From: Taklimakanibacter deserti
GTDB taxonomy: Bacteria > Pseudomonadota > Alphaproteobacteria > Rhizobiales > Aestuariivirgaceae
Assembly (NCBI GenBank): GCA_003574785.1
Contig: QORU01000019.1
Location: forward strand, 62,001 to 126,000
Direction of reading: 5' to 3'
Length of the DNA: 64,000 nucleotides
In this document: positions 9,075-18,002 of the stretch, in pieces
Layout of the letters: each line of letters opens with the position of its first letter
Numbering within the stretch: position 1 is the stretch's first letter
The notes under the pieces: model-generated
What the model was told of the DNA's origin: nothing
Database searches by the model: none
The model's input: only the letters and a program-made list of their open reading frames with translations
Position numbers and translations under genes: made by a program

Positions 9075-10103
9075 TCAAGTCCCCGCTTTGTTGATGCGCT
9101 CCAGCATGCCGGGAGGCCAGTTCTTGGCGAAGTCGGACTCGACGAACTTCTTCTGCACCTCATCGCGGAAGGCGGCGACGTCGGGTGTCGTGACCTTGAC
9201 TCCCTTGCTTTCGAAGAAAGCCTTAGCGTCCTTCTCGGTCGCGGCGACGCCTTCGTCGGAGAGCTTCTTGCCGGCCGCTTCCGCCTTGTCGACGGCGGCC
9301 TTGAGCTCGGGCGTGAGGCCGTCCCAGAATTTCCCGGCGACGGTGGGGAAGTTGCTCGCGATCAGATGCCCGGTAAGCACCACTTGCTGCGTCACTTCAT
9401 AGAACTTGGAGGCCATGGCGTCGGGCAACGGGTTTTCGAGCCCGTCGATCGTGCCGGTCTGCAGAGCGAGATAGATTTCCTCGAAAGCGAGCGGTGTCGC
9501 ATTGCCGCCGAGCGCATTGCCGAGGAACAGCCAGGATTCCGCTGCCGGCATGCGCAATTTGAGGCCGGCGAGGTCCTTGGGCGTATTCACGTCGCGCGCT
9601 TGCCGCAAGATGACGTGGCGGGCTCCGAAATACTGGCTGCGCAGGATCCGCACGCCGACATCCTTGGCGACCCGGGCCTTGTACTCGGCGCCGATATCGC
9701 CGTCGAAGACGGCATCGAGATGGGCGGCGTCGCGATAAATGTAGCCGGTGGTGAAGATCGAATATTCCGGTATGAGCGCGGCATAGTCCTGCGGCGTGAT
9801 CACGCCCAGTTCGAGATTGCCGCGCTGCATGGCTTCGATCTCGGTGCCTTGCGCGAACAAGGTGCCGTTATAGTGGATCTGGACGTCGAACGCGCCGGGG
9901 GCTTCCTGCTCGAGCACTTCCTTGAACTTGACGAAGCCCTTGGATTGCCAGTCGTCCGCGGGACCCGGATTCGACATGCGCAGCGGTATGGCGGCGGCGC
10001 GCCCCGAGCGCATGACGAAGGGCATGGTGAGAGCGGCGGTGGCCGTGGCCAATACCGCCCGCCGCGAGAAACGTTGCCGAGATGATGCGTGCTTGCCTGT
10101 CAT
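9075..10103 (-). CDS. dctP: TRAP transporter substrate-binding protein (DctP)
   Basis: A 342-residue periplasmic binding protein. The start at 10103 is preceded by GGGAGGAA and gives a Tat-type leader with an SRRAVLATATAALTM core followed by an Ala-rich cleavage region. Upstream in-frame starts would place the ribosome site inside the gene. Family features are GPADDWQSKGFVKF, ELGVITPQDYAAL, the Arg-bearing GLKLRMPAAESW, and ALQTGTIDGLENP. First gene of dctPQM. A degenerate MocR-like site (10156-10176) lies upstream and a full palindrome lies further out at 10268, in a region shared with the divergent ridA. Confidence 0.92.
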   Translation of the reverse strand: MTGKHASSRQRFSRRAVLATATAALTMPFVMRSGRAAAIPLRMSNPGPADDWQSKGFVKFKEVLEQEAPGAFDVQIHYNGTLFAQGTEIEAMQRGNLELGVITPQDYAALIPEYSIFTTGYIYRDAAHLDAVFDGDIGAEYKARVAKDVGVRILRSQYFGARHVILRQARDVNTPKDLAGLKLRMPAAESWLFLGNALGGNATPLAFEEIYLALQTGTIDGLENPLPDAMASKFYEVTQQVVLTGHLIASNFPTVAGKFWDGLTPELKAAVDKAEAAGKKLSDEGVAATEKDAKAFFESKGVKVTTPDVAAFRDEVQKKFVESDFAKNWPPGMLERINKAGT

Positions 10104-10155
10104 TTGGTGGTTCCTCCCTCTTGTCATTGCGGCGCCGGCTGCGGGCGCTGCAAAA

Positions 10156-10176
10156 TTGTTCTCATAAAGGTACATT
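10156..10176. promoter_or_regulatory. degenerate MocR-type site upstream of dctP
   Basis: The pattern TTGTT-N8-GGTACATT is shared with 12166-12186, just upstream of the MocR gene itself; the two share both ends and the same length. It keeps the GTACA half-site of the full palindromes, while the left half is weaker and one base closer. It lies 53 bp upstream of the dctP start. Assignment to MocR is inference. Confidence 0.4.
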
Positions 10177-10267
10177 ACTTACAGTCAAACTCAAGGAGAA
10201 ATAGAGTCATTACTGAAATGATAGCAATTTCAATAAGATAAGATAGATAGGCGAAGAGAGCAGCTAT

Positions 10268-10286
10268 TGTACTTGACGAGAGTACA
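10268..10286. promoter_or_regulatory. putative MocR operator 2, TGTAC-N9-GTACA
   Basis: A perfect dyad that extends to TTGTACT-N7-AGTACAA (10267-10287). It lies 49 bp upstream of the ridA start and in the common intergenic region with the divergent dctP. Core and spacing match the sites at 6150 and 12310. Confidence 0.65.
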
Positions 10287-10335
10287 AATTAACGTTTTGC
10301 TTGAGCCACAGGAAAAGCAGGGAAAGGAGACGGCC

Positions 10336-10731
10336 ATGGCGGGTGAGCGCAGGCAGGCGATCAGCACGAGCAAGGCGCCTCAGCCAACGGCAAGCTATTC
10401 GCAGGCGATCGCCGCCAACGGCTTCGTGTGGGTGTGCGGGCAGGTCGGCAACGATCCCGTCACCGGCAAGGCGGTAAGCGACGACATCGGCGAGCAGACC
10501 CGGCAAGCCATCCGCAACATCGCGATCATTCTCGACGAAGTCGGCGCGACACTGGCAGACATCGTCATGGTCCACGTCTTTGTCGACACCCTGATCGACT
10601 TCCCGGCATTCGATGCCGCCTATCAGGAGGTGATGCCGCGTCCCTTCCCGGCGCGCGTGACGGTATCGGGAGGCGTCGATCCCTTCCGGGTCGAGATTGC
10701 CGTGACCGCGGTCGTGCCCCGGAAGGCTTGA
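10336..10731 (+). CDS. RidA/YjgF family protein (enamine/imine deaminase)
   Basis: A 131-residue RidA-fold protein. The start (ATG 10336) has AAAGGAGA upstream. Family features are SYSQAIAANGFVWVCGQVG near residues 20-40, the QTRQAIRNIAIILDEVGATLADIV helix, and the C-terminal FPARVTVSGGVDPFRVEIAVTAVVP, where the Arg and Glu contribute to substrate binding. RidA proteins hydrolyse enamine/imine intermediates such as 2-aminoacrylate made by PLP enzymes. It is divergent from dctP and convergent with the MocR gene (4 bp apart). A second RidA-family gene ends the neighbouring operon (22339-22833), consistent with an imine-producing pathway (inference). Confidence 0.92.
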   Translation: MAGERRQAISTSKAPQPTASYSQAIAANGFVWVCGQVGNDPVTGKAVSDDIGEQTRQAIRNIAIILDEVGATLADIVMVHVFVDTLIDFPAFDAAYQEVMPRPFPARVTVSGGVDPFRVEIAVTAVVPRKA

Positions 10732-10734
10732 GGG

Positions 10735-12153
10735 CTAAACGATCGGAAGAGCGGCCGCGTGATCGGCATGCACCAGCTGCGCCAGTGTCGTCAGCGCCTG
10801 CTTCACGCGCGCCTCGCTCGATTCGCTGCACAGGCACAGGCGCACCCCGCCCGGATCCTTTCCCGGCACGACGGTGAAGGCATCGCCCGGCGTCACCGCG
10901 ACGCCGCGCGCCAGCGCATCGGCGACGAAGACGGCGCTGCGCATGTCGTCAGGCAATCTCAGCCAGTAATGCAGCGAGGTCGGCGCCGGGCCGGCCTGGC
11001 CCAGGATCGATGCGGCAAGCTCTTGCCGGTGCCGCGCCGCGTTGGTTTGAAAACTGATCGCCTCGCGGCCGGCGCCGCTATTGATCAGATGCGTCGTGAG
11101 CTCGAGGAGCAAAGGCGACACCATGGCCGTCGTCGCGCGCGTCGAGGCGCGCATGGATTTGTGCAGGCGCGGCGGCACCGCCATGAAGCCGATCCGCAAG
11201 GTCGGCGCGATCGATTTCGACAGGCTGGTCAGATAGATCGTGATGTCGCGCGCGAGCTGGCAATAGGGTGTCGCGCGCGGCTCGACCAGGAAGCCATAGG
11301 CATCGTCCTCGACAATCAGCACATTGTATTCGCGCGCGATGCGCACGATCTCCTGGCGCCGGGCAAGGCTCGCCGTCGCGGTCGTCGGATTGTGCAGCGT
11401 CGGCATCGTATAGACGAAGCGCGGCCGATAGGAGCGGCATGCGGCCTCGAAAGCCTCCGGCATCAGGCCCTCGCCGTCGATCGCCACCGGCATCAGGCGG
11501 ATGCCGGTGAGGCGGCCGACCGACAAAGCGCCGGGCCAGGTCAATTCCTCGGTCAGCACCGTGTCGCCGGGCCGCGCCAGCGCCAGAAATATGGTCATGA
11601 GCGCCGTCTGCCCGCCGGACACGGCGTAGATATCGTCGGCTGGGGCGTCGACACCGAGCTCGCGCAGCCATGTTGCGCCGGCGACACGATGCTCCATTTG
11701 TCCTTGCGGCGGCTGATAGTGGGCGAGGTCGTCGAGATCGCGCTTTTTGGCAATCGCTTTCAAGGCCTCGCGCAAGCGCTCGCCGGTGCCGTCGGAGAGA
11801 GGCTCGTTGAGGCTGAGATTGATCGCGTCCTCGCGCTGCATCAAAGGCAGATAGAGGCGTTCGAGCGGGCGCAGCACCTCGCGGTTCGAGGCGAGGTCGT
11901 TCTCCTTGTCGGTCGCCAGAACGAAAGTCCCGCGTCCGACGGTGCCGCCGATGAGGCCGCGGCGGCCGGCCTCGGCATAGGCGCGAGAAACCGTGCTCAC
12001 GGCCACGCCCAGACGTTTCGACAATTCGCGATGTGTCGGCAATTGCGCGCCGGGCGCCAGCCGTCCGCTGCGGATGGCCTCTTCCAACGTATCGGCGAGC
12101 GAAGTGGCGACATCGTCACGCCGGACGGGCCAGCCCGAATACCACTCGCTCAT
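10735..12153 (-). CDS. MocR-type transcriptional regulator (GntR HTH fused to class I aminotransferase domain)
   Basis: A 472-residue protein. Residues about 10-75 form a GntR winged helix (LEEAIRSGRLAPGAQLPTHR, LSKRLGVAVSTVSRAYAEA, GLIGGTVGRGTFV). Residues about 110-460 are a fold-type I aminotransferase domain, with the PLP-lysine segment YLTSLSKSIAPTLRIGF and the DDAYGF and HNPTTA motifs. Such MocR proteins sense amino compounds or PLP adducts rather than act as enzymes. The gene sits centrally between three divergent regions carrying TGTAC-N9-GTACA sites, and a degenerate site lies just upstream of its own start, consistent with a local and auto-regulator (inference). Confidence 0.93.
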   Translation of the reverse strand: MSEWYSGWPVRRDDVATSLADTLEEAIRSGRLAPGAQLPTHRELSKRLGVAVSTVSRAYAEAGRRGLIGGTVGRGTFVLATDKENDLASNREVLRPLERLYLPLMQREDAINLSLNEPLSDGTGERLREALKAIAKKRDLDDLAHYQPPQGQMEHRVAGATWLRELGVDAPADDIYAVSGGQTALMTIFLALARPGDTVLTEELTWPGALSVGRLTGIRLMPVAIDGEGLMPEAFEAACRSYRPRFVYTMPTLHNPTTATASLARRQEIVRIAREYNVLIVEDDAYGFLVEPRATPYCQLARDITIYLTSLSKSIAPTLRIGFMAVPPRLHKSMRASTRATTAMVSPLLLELTTHLINSGAGREAISFQTNAARHRQELAASILGQAGPAPTSLHYWLRLPDDMRSAVFVADALARGVAVTPGDAFTVVPGKDPGGVRLCLCSESSEARVKQALTTLAQLVHADHAAALPIV

Positions 12154-12165
12154 TCAAACTCCATA

Positions 12166-12186
12166 TTGTTTCTATGCTGGTACATT
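12166..12186. promoter_or_regulatory. degenerate MocR-type site directly upstream of the MocR gene
   Basis: TTGTT-N8-GGTACATT, the same pattern and length as 10156-10176. It starts 13 bp upstream of the regulator start, a position where binding would block translation-proximal transcription (autorepression, inferred). Confidence 0.4.
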
Positions 12187-12309
12187 ATCGAGTCGCGGCA
12201 CAATACCGAGGCTCAAATCTTAGTGCAATCAAGGCAGGAAACAAGAAATTCGGCGAAAATGTCAGCCCGCTCAATTGACATCACCGCTCCCGCAGGCCTA
12301 TATCGGGAT

Positions 12310-12328
12310 TGTACTCAAGATCGGTACA
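12310..12328. promoter_or_regulatory. putative MocR operator 3, TGTAC-N9-GTACA
   Basis: TGTAC, nine bases, GTACA, with the same spacing as at 6150 and 10268. It lies between the MocR gene and the sugar-ABC/apiosidase operon, about 60-80 bp upstream of the binding-protein start and close to where promoter elements would be expected. Confidence 0.65.
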
Positions 12329-12375
12329 TAAGCCTTCTGGAGACAAGTCCGGTCATCCGGGAGGCACAAAGAGGG

Positions 12376-13728
12376 ATGGAAACAGGTCATGAATCAGCGA
12401 ATTCATCGGCAAATCTGTGCGCTTTCCGAGGCTCATCTCAGCGGAAAGCTGTCGCGCCGCGCCTTGTCATGCGGCTCCTTCAAATGGGTCTGACGACCGC
12501 GGCCGTTGCCTCCATTGCCGCCGATTTCCGGCCGGCCTATGCGGCGGCGAAGCCCCTCAAGGGCCATGTGCGCTTCCTCGTCGGCCCGTGGTCCGCAAAC
12601 GAGATCGACCATCACAAGCACATCGCGTCGGCCTTCAACGCGCTTCATCCCGACGTGACTTTCGATTTCCGCCTGTATCAGTGGGGCACGGCGGCTCAGG
12701 AGATCAGTGCCTCCGTGGCCGGGGGCGGCCATGACATCTATATGACGACGGAAAGCTCCTATCCCGATTATGAAGCGGGCACAGGATTTGAGGACTGGGC
12801 CGCGCGGATCAACGATCCGGCCTTCGCGGCCGAAAAGGCCAAGTACCTCTATTGGGAGCGCACCGAGAGCTATGGGCCAAAACTTCTCGGCCTGCCGATC
12901 AGCTGGCATGTCGAGGACGCCTTGTTCGTCAACATGGACAAGGTGCGTGCCGTCGGTCACGACGCGAGCTTCATCAACAGCTGGGACAGCTTCGTCGATT
13001 GCATCGGCAAGATGACAAAGGAAGGCGAGACCTATGGTCTGGGCATCGGCATCCAGCTCGGCGGCTATGGCGAATGGTATCAGCGCTTGCGTTCCGCCGG
13101 CGGCTCCTATCTGACGCCCGATCTCAAGGCGCCCAATGTGATGAGGCCGGAAGTGGTGCAGGTCACCGAGCAGATGGCGGATCTGTTCAAGAAAGGCATA
13201 GCGCCGCCGCTCGGCACTTACAGTTATGACGCAGCACCCGCGGCCTTTGCCGCCGGCAAGCTCGCCATCCTGTCGTCGGATCTCGCCGGCACGACGGTCC
13301 TGCCGAAGAAGGTACCGTTCGACTGGAAGCTCCTGCCTTATCCGCCGGGGCCGGTCACCCAGGTGAATTTCAACGATGTCACCTATTACATGGCCAATGC
13401 CAAATCGCCGGACAAGGACCTGCTGTGGGAAGTGATGACCTTCTGGACGAATGGCACCAATGACGCCTATTGGGCGGACAATTCCGGCACCTATCCGGCG
13501 CGCTCGGATGCGGCCGAGAACGGCTATGGCACCAACGCCGCGCCGCAGCTTGCGGAAGCCTTGCCGCTGTTCGTGAAATATGCGGTCGGCATCGAGAATT
13601 TCCCGCAATGGGCGACCGTCGAAGGCCTGGCGGAGGCCGAGATCCAGAACTGCTATGCCGGCAAGGTGACGGCGGCCGAAGCCGTCGCCAATGTCGAGAA
13701 GATCGTGAAGAGCGAAGTCGGTCTCTAA
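12376..13728 (+). CDS. ABC sugar transporter substrate-binding protein (family 1); leader appears frameshifted
   Basis: The mature part (from KPLKGHVRFLVGPWSANEIDHHK) is a family-1 sugar-binding protein ending ...KIVKSEVGL. In this frame the first start is ATG 12376, giving a leader METGHESANSSANL... that is poor as a signal peptide. A different frame from ATG 12389 reads MNQRIHRQICALSEAHLSGKLSRRAL, a typical Tat-leader n-region, and stops at once. The hydrophobic core RLLQMGLTTAAVASIAADF and the AYAA cleavage site lie in the main frame. The two join if one base is missing near 12460-12475. Either a real lesion or a sequencing error. First gene of the plus-strand operon, behind MocR operator 3. 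Confidence 0.8.
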   Translation: METGHESANSSANLCAFRGSSQRKAVAPRLVMRLLQMGLTTAAVASIAADFRPAYAAAKPLKGHVRFLVGPWSANEIDHHKHIASAFNALHPDVTFDFRLYQWGTAAQEISASVAGGGHDIYMTTESSYPDYEAGTGFEDWAARINDPAFAAEKAKYLYWERTESYGPKLLGLPISWHVEDALFVNMDKVRAVGHDASFINSWDSFVDCIGKMTKEGETYGLGIGIQLGGYGEWYQRLRSAGGSYLTPDLKAPNVMRPEVVQVTEQMADLFKKGIAPPLGTYSYDAAPAAFAAGKLAILSSDLAGTTVLPKKVPFDWKLLPYPPGPVTQVNFNDVTYYMANAKSPDKDLLWEVMTFWTNGTNDAYWADNSGTYPARSDAAENGYGTNAAPQLAEALPLFVKYAVGIENFPQWATVEGLAEAEIQNCYAGKVTAAEAVANVEKIVKSEVGL

Positions 13729-13759
13729 GCTGAGCGCCAGGGACGAAGGGAGCGTCGAG

Positions 13760-14704
13760 ATGGGTCTCGCTGCCGCAACCAGCACCGGTGGCTTGCGCCT
13801 GTCGGCCGAGGAACATCGTCGCTTGCGCCGCAAAGCGAGGGCGCGCCGTGAGCTCACGGGCTGGGCGTTTCTGGCGCCCATGTTCGCCTGCTTCGTGATC
13901 TTCCTGGTGCTGCCGGTCATCGGCACGGTATGGTGGAGCCTGCGTTCGGGCGGCTTGGGGGCTGAGACGAAATTCGTCGGCCTCAAGAACTTCATCGATC
14001 TTCCCGACACCGTCGGCGCCGCGGCGGCGATCACCAACACCTTGGTCTTCGCCCTGATCTCGGTGCCCCTGATCCTCATCGGCGCGCTGGCCGTCGCGCT
14101 GCTTCTTGCCCGAATCGAGCGCGGCGGCTCGATCTACCGCTTCCTCATCTATTTCCCGGTGCTGGTGCCGGGCGTCGTCGCCGCCCTCATCTGGCTGTTC
14201 ATGACCAATGTCGATTTCGGCTTGTTCAACCAGGCGGTGAAGGCGCTCGGCGGCAAGCCGATCGTGTGGCTCGGCGCCGATCATGCCTTGATCGTCCTCG
14301 CGATCCTCGATGTCTGGCGCAATGTCGGCTATTGGGCGCTGTTCTTCGTGGCCGCGATCATCGGCCTGCCCAAGGAGCTCTATCAGGCGGCCGAGCTCGA
14401 CGGTGCTTCCGCCTGGTCGCGCCTGCGCTACCTCACTTTGCCGCTGTTGCGGCGGATCATCTTCTTCGCGGTCGTAGTGGCGACAATCTGGGGCCTGCAG
14501 GTCTTCGACACGGCGCTCGTCCTGACCAGCGGCGGCCCAGGGACCGCGACGACGACGGTCATCTACCGCGTCTGGCTCTATATGTTCGGCGCGACCAACA
14601 AGATCGGCACTGCCTCGGCGATCTCGCTGGTCCTCATCATCGCCATATTGCTGCTCACCCTCGTCCAGATGCGTTTGCTGCGCGGCCGCAGGGGAGGGGA
14701 CTGA
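13760..14704 (+). CDS. ABC sugar transporter permease 1 (MalF/UgpA-like)
   Basis: A 314-residue membrane protein. After a basic N-terminus (HRRLRRKARARRELTGW) it has about six transmembrane helices and the EAA coupling loop (YQAAELDGASAWSRLRYLTLPLL) of binding-protein-dependent sugar permeases. A GGGAG ribosome site precedes the ATG. Its stop overlaps the start of permease 2 by one base (TGATG). It forms the translocation pore with that protein. Confidence 0.93.
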   Translation: MGLAAATSTGGLRLSAEEHRRLRRKARARRELTGWAFLAPMFACFVIFLVLPVIGTVWWSLRSGGLGAETKFVGLKNFIDLPDTVGAAAAITNTLVFALISVPLILIGALAVALLLARIERGGSIYRFLIYFPVLVPGVVAALIWLFMTNVDFGLFNQAVKALGGKPIVWLGADHALIVLAILDVWRNVGYWALFFVAAIIGLPKELYQAAELDGASAWSRLRYLTLPLLRRIIFFAVVVATIWGLQVFDTALVLTSGGPGTATTTVIYRVWLYMFGATNKIGTASAISLVLIIAILLLTLVQMRLLRGRRGGD

Positions 14705-15576
14705 TGGCCGAGGCGATAGGGTTCAATGCCGAGCAGCACGCCCGTCTCAGGCTGAGGCGCAGGCGCTGGAAGGAATTCGGCCGGCATGCCGTCCTGGGCC
14801 TCGTCGCCTTCATCCTGGTGGCGCCCTTCTATTATGTCCTCCTGGCCTCGCTCAAGGACAGCACCGAGATCTTCAGCTATCCGCCCAAGCTCCTGCCGAT
14901 CCCGCTCTATCTCGGCAACTACCGCGACCTCCTGTGGGACACGGGATTCCTGCGCTGGATGTTCAACACCTTGTTCGTCGCGACGAGCGTCACCGTGCTC
15001 AAGGTCTTTCTCGATTCGATGGCGGGCTATGCGCTGGCCAAGATCGACTTCACCGGCAAGCGCATCGTCTTCATGCTGATGCTCATCCTGCTGATGGTGC
15101 CCATCGGCGCGTTGATCGTGCCGCTCTGGTCGCTCGTCTCCACCTTCGGCCTCATCAACACCTATCTCGCCCTGATCCTGCCGCCGCTCGCCAATCCTTT
15201 GGGCGCCATCTTGATGCGGCAATTCATCTTAGGGCTGCCGCGCGATCTCGAGAATGCCGCGCGCCTCGACGGCCTGAGCGAATTCGCGATCTATTGGCGC
15301 ATCGTGCTGCCCCTCATCAAGCCCGGCCTCGTGGTCCTGGCGGTCATCATCTTCACCGACCAGTTCATGAGCTTCACCTGGCCCTTGATCGCCACCACCA
15401 GCGATGAACTGCAGGTGCTCACCGTCGGCATCGCGGCATTGCGCGCCCATGGCGGCGCCAATTATGGCCTGTGGTCGGCCTCCGCCGTGATGTCGCTGGT
15501 GCCGATCGGCATATTCTTCTTCGTGCTGCAGCGCCAGTTCCTGGCGCGCTCGCTGGCCGGCGCCCTGAAGCAGTGA
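14704..15576 (+). CDS. ABC sugar transporter permease 2 (MalG/UgpE-like)
   Basis: A 290-residue membrane protein starting MAEAIGFNAEQHARL, with six predicted helices and the MalG-type EAA loop (ENAARLDGLSEFAIYWRIVLPLIKP). The segment APFYYVLLASLKDSTEIFSYPPKLLP is characteristic of the second permease of sugar importers. Its start overlaps the stop of permease 1, and it runs into the ATPase gene, so all transporter genes are probably co-translated. Confidence 0.93.
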   Translation: MAEAIGFNAEQHARLRLRRRRWKEFGRHAVLGLVAFILVAPFYYVLLASLKDSTEIFSYPPKLLPIPLYLGNYRDLLWDTGFLRWMFNTLFVATSVTVLKVFLDSMAGYALAKIDFTGKRIVFMLMLILLMVPIGALIVPLWSLVSTFGLINTYLALILPPLANPLGAILMRQFILGLPRDLENAARLDGLSEFAIYWRIVLPLIKPGLVVLAVIIFTDQFMSFTWPLIATTSDELQVLTVGIAALRAHGGANYGLWSASAVMSLVPIGIFFFVLQRQFLARSLAGALKQ

Positions 15577-15587
15577 GGACCGTTCAT

Positions 15588-16667
<1,080 letters not shown>

Positions 16668-16670
16668 GAC

Positions 16671-18002
16671 ATGCACCCTTTCCACCAGGTTCATCCGGTC
16701 GAGCGCGAATTGGGAAGGGCAGCCCCCGCCGCACAGGCGCCCATGGCGCGCTATCCGCTGTCGATCTCCGCCGACAAGAGACGCCTTCTTGATTCTGATG
16801 GAAGACCATTCCTCATCCAGGGCGATGCCGCCTGGTCGCTCATCGCCAATCTCGATCATGCCGAGGCTGTGCATTATCTCGACGACCGCAAGGCCAAAGG
16901 CTTCAACACCCTCATCGTCAATCTCATCGAACATCTTTACTCGCAGGATGCGCCCCGCGACCGGGCCGGGCGTGAGCCCTTCGTGAAACCGGGCGACATG
17001 ACGACGCCCAATGACGCTTATTTCGACGCCGCCGAGCGCGTCCTCGAGGCTTGCGCCGCGCGCGGCTTCGCCGTGATCCTGGCGCCCGCTTATATCGGCT
17101 ACCGGCGCGACCGCGGCAAAGGCGTCTCGCCGCATCTCGACGGCTGGTATGACGAGATCGTCGCCACCGGGCCAGAGGGATGCCGCAAATACGGCACCTA
17201 CCTCGGCCAGCGCTTCGGCCGATTCGCCAATATCATCTGGTGCATTGGCGGCGATTGGCATCCGGAGGAGACGCGGGCCGGGCTCGATGCGGTCGCGCAC
17301 GGCCTGCGTGACGCCGGCGCGGCCAATCTCTTCACCGGCCACACCCATCCCGAATTCTCGGCCGCCGAGACCTTCGCCGGCGCCGACTGGCTCGACCTCA
17401 ACATCACCTACACCTACGGCATCGTGCATCGCCTCCTGATCGAGGACTGGCAGCGCCGGCCCACCATGCCGTTCTTCCTGATCGAGTCGACCTATGAAGG
17501 CGAGCACAATGCGAGCGCTCAGCAGATCCGCCGCCAGGCCTATTGGTCGGTCCTGTGCGGCGGCAACGGCCATTGCATGGGCAATCACCCGGTCTGGCTG
17601 TTCGGCGAAGGCTGGCAAGCGGCCCTCGATCTGCCGGGCTCGCACGCCATGGCGCTTTGGGGCGATTTCTTCCGGACGCTGCCGTGGAGCGAGTTCGTGC
17701 CCGATCTCGAGCGCCGGCTCGTTTCCGGCGGACTCGGCGAGGCGCGCGGCCTCGACCGCGTGACGGCGGCGCTGACCCGCGATGGCCGTGTCGGTGCGGC
17801 CTATTTGCCCATCTGCCGTCCGGTCGAGGTGCAGCTCGGCACGCTCAAAGGGCCTTGGGCTTCCGTCGAATGGTTCGATCCGGCGAGCGGCCGGCGGATT
17901 TCAGGCGGGACCTTGCTGACGAAAGGACCTGCGGTCCTGGCGCCGCCCTTCATGGAGGATTCCGTGCTCGTTCTCAAGTCCACCGGGGGCGAGGATGATT
18001 GA
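16671..18002 (+). CDS. apiosidase-like glycoside hydrolase (DUF4038 family)
   Basis: A 443-residue soluble protein with no signal peptide. The N-terminal TIM-barrel part starts LSISADKRRLLDSDGRPFLIQGDAAWSLI, the hallmark of the DUF4038/apiosidase-like family, and continues with AKGFNTLIVNLIEHLY, FAVILAPAYIGY, RFGRFANIIWCIGGDWHPE and MPFFLIESTYEGE, which hold likely acidic catalytic residues. The C-terminal ~90 residues resemble the small beta-domain found after it. Characterised relatives release D-apiose from plant rhamnogalacturonan-II side chains. A cytoplasmic location implies action on an imported small glycoside (inference). It overlaps the next gene by 8 bp; AGGAGA lies before the start. 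Confidence 0.78.
   Translation: MHPFHQVHPVERELGRAAPAAQAPMARYPLSISADKRRLLDSDGRPFLIQGDAAWSLIANLDHAEAVHYLDDRKAKGFNTLIVNLIEHLYSQDAPRDRAGREPFVKPGDMTTPNDAYFDAAERVLEACAARGFAVILAPAYIGYRRDRGKGVSPHLDGWYDEIVATGPEGCRKYGTYLGQRFGRFANIIWCIGGDWHPEETRAGLDAVAHGLRDAGAANLFTGHTHPEFSAAETFAGADWLDLNITYTYGIVHRLLIEDWQRRPTMPFFLIESTYEGEHNASAQQIRRQAYWSVLCGGNGHCMGNHPVWLFGEGWQAALDLPGSHAMALWGDFFRTLPWSEFVPDLERRLVSGGLGEARGLDRVTAALTRDGRVGAAYLPICRPVEVQLGTLKGPWASVEWFDPASGRRISGGTLLTKGPAVLAPPFMEDSVLVLKSTGGEDD

Noticed and set aside
10759..12375. A long open frame on the plus strand opposite the MocR gene, continuous with the sugar-binding protein gene
   Set aside because: It is antisense to a clear MocR coding sequence, its translation is Arg/Gln/His-rich low-complexity shadow sequence, and the family-typical protein begins only near 12376-12550.
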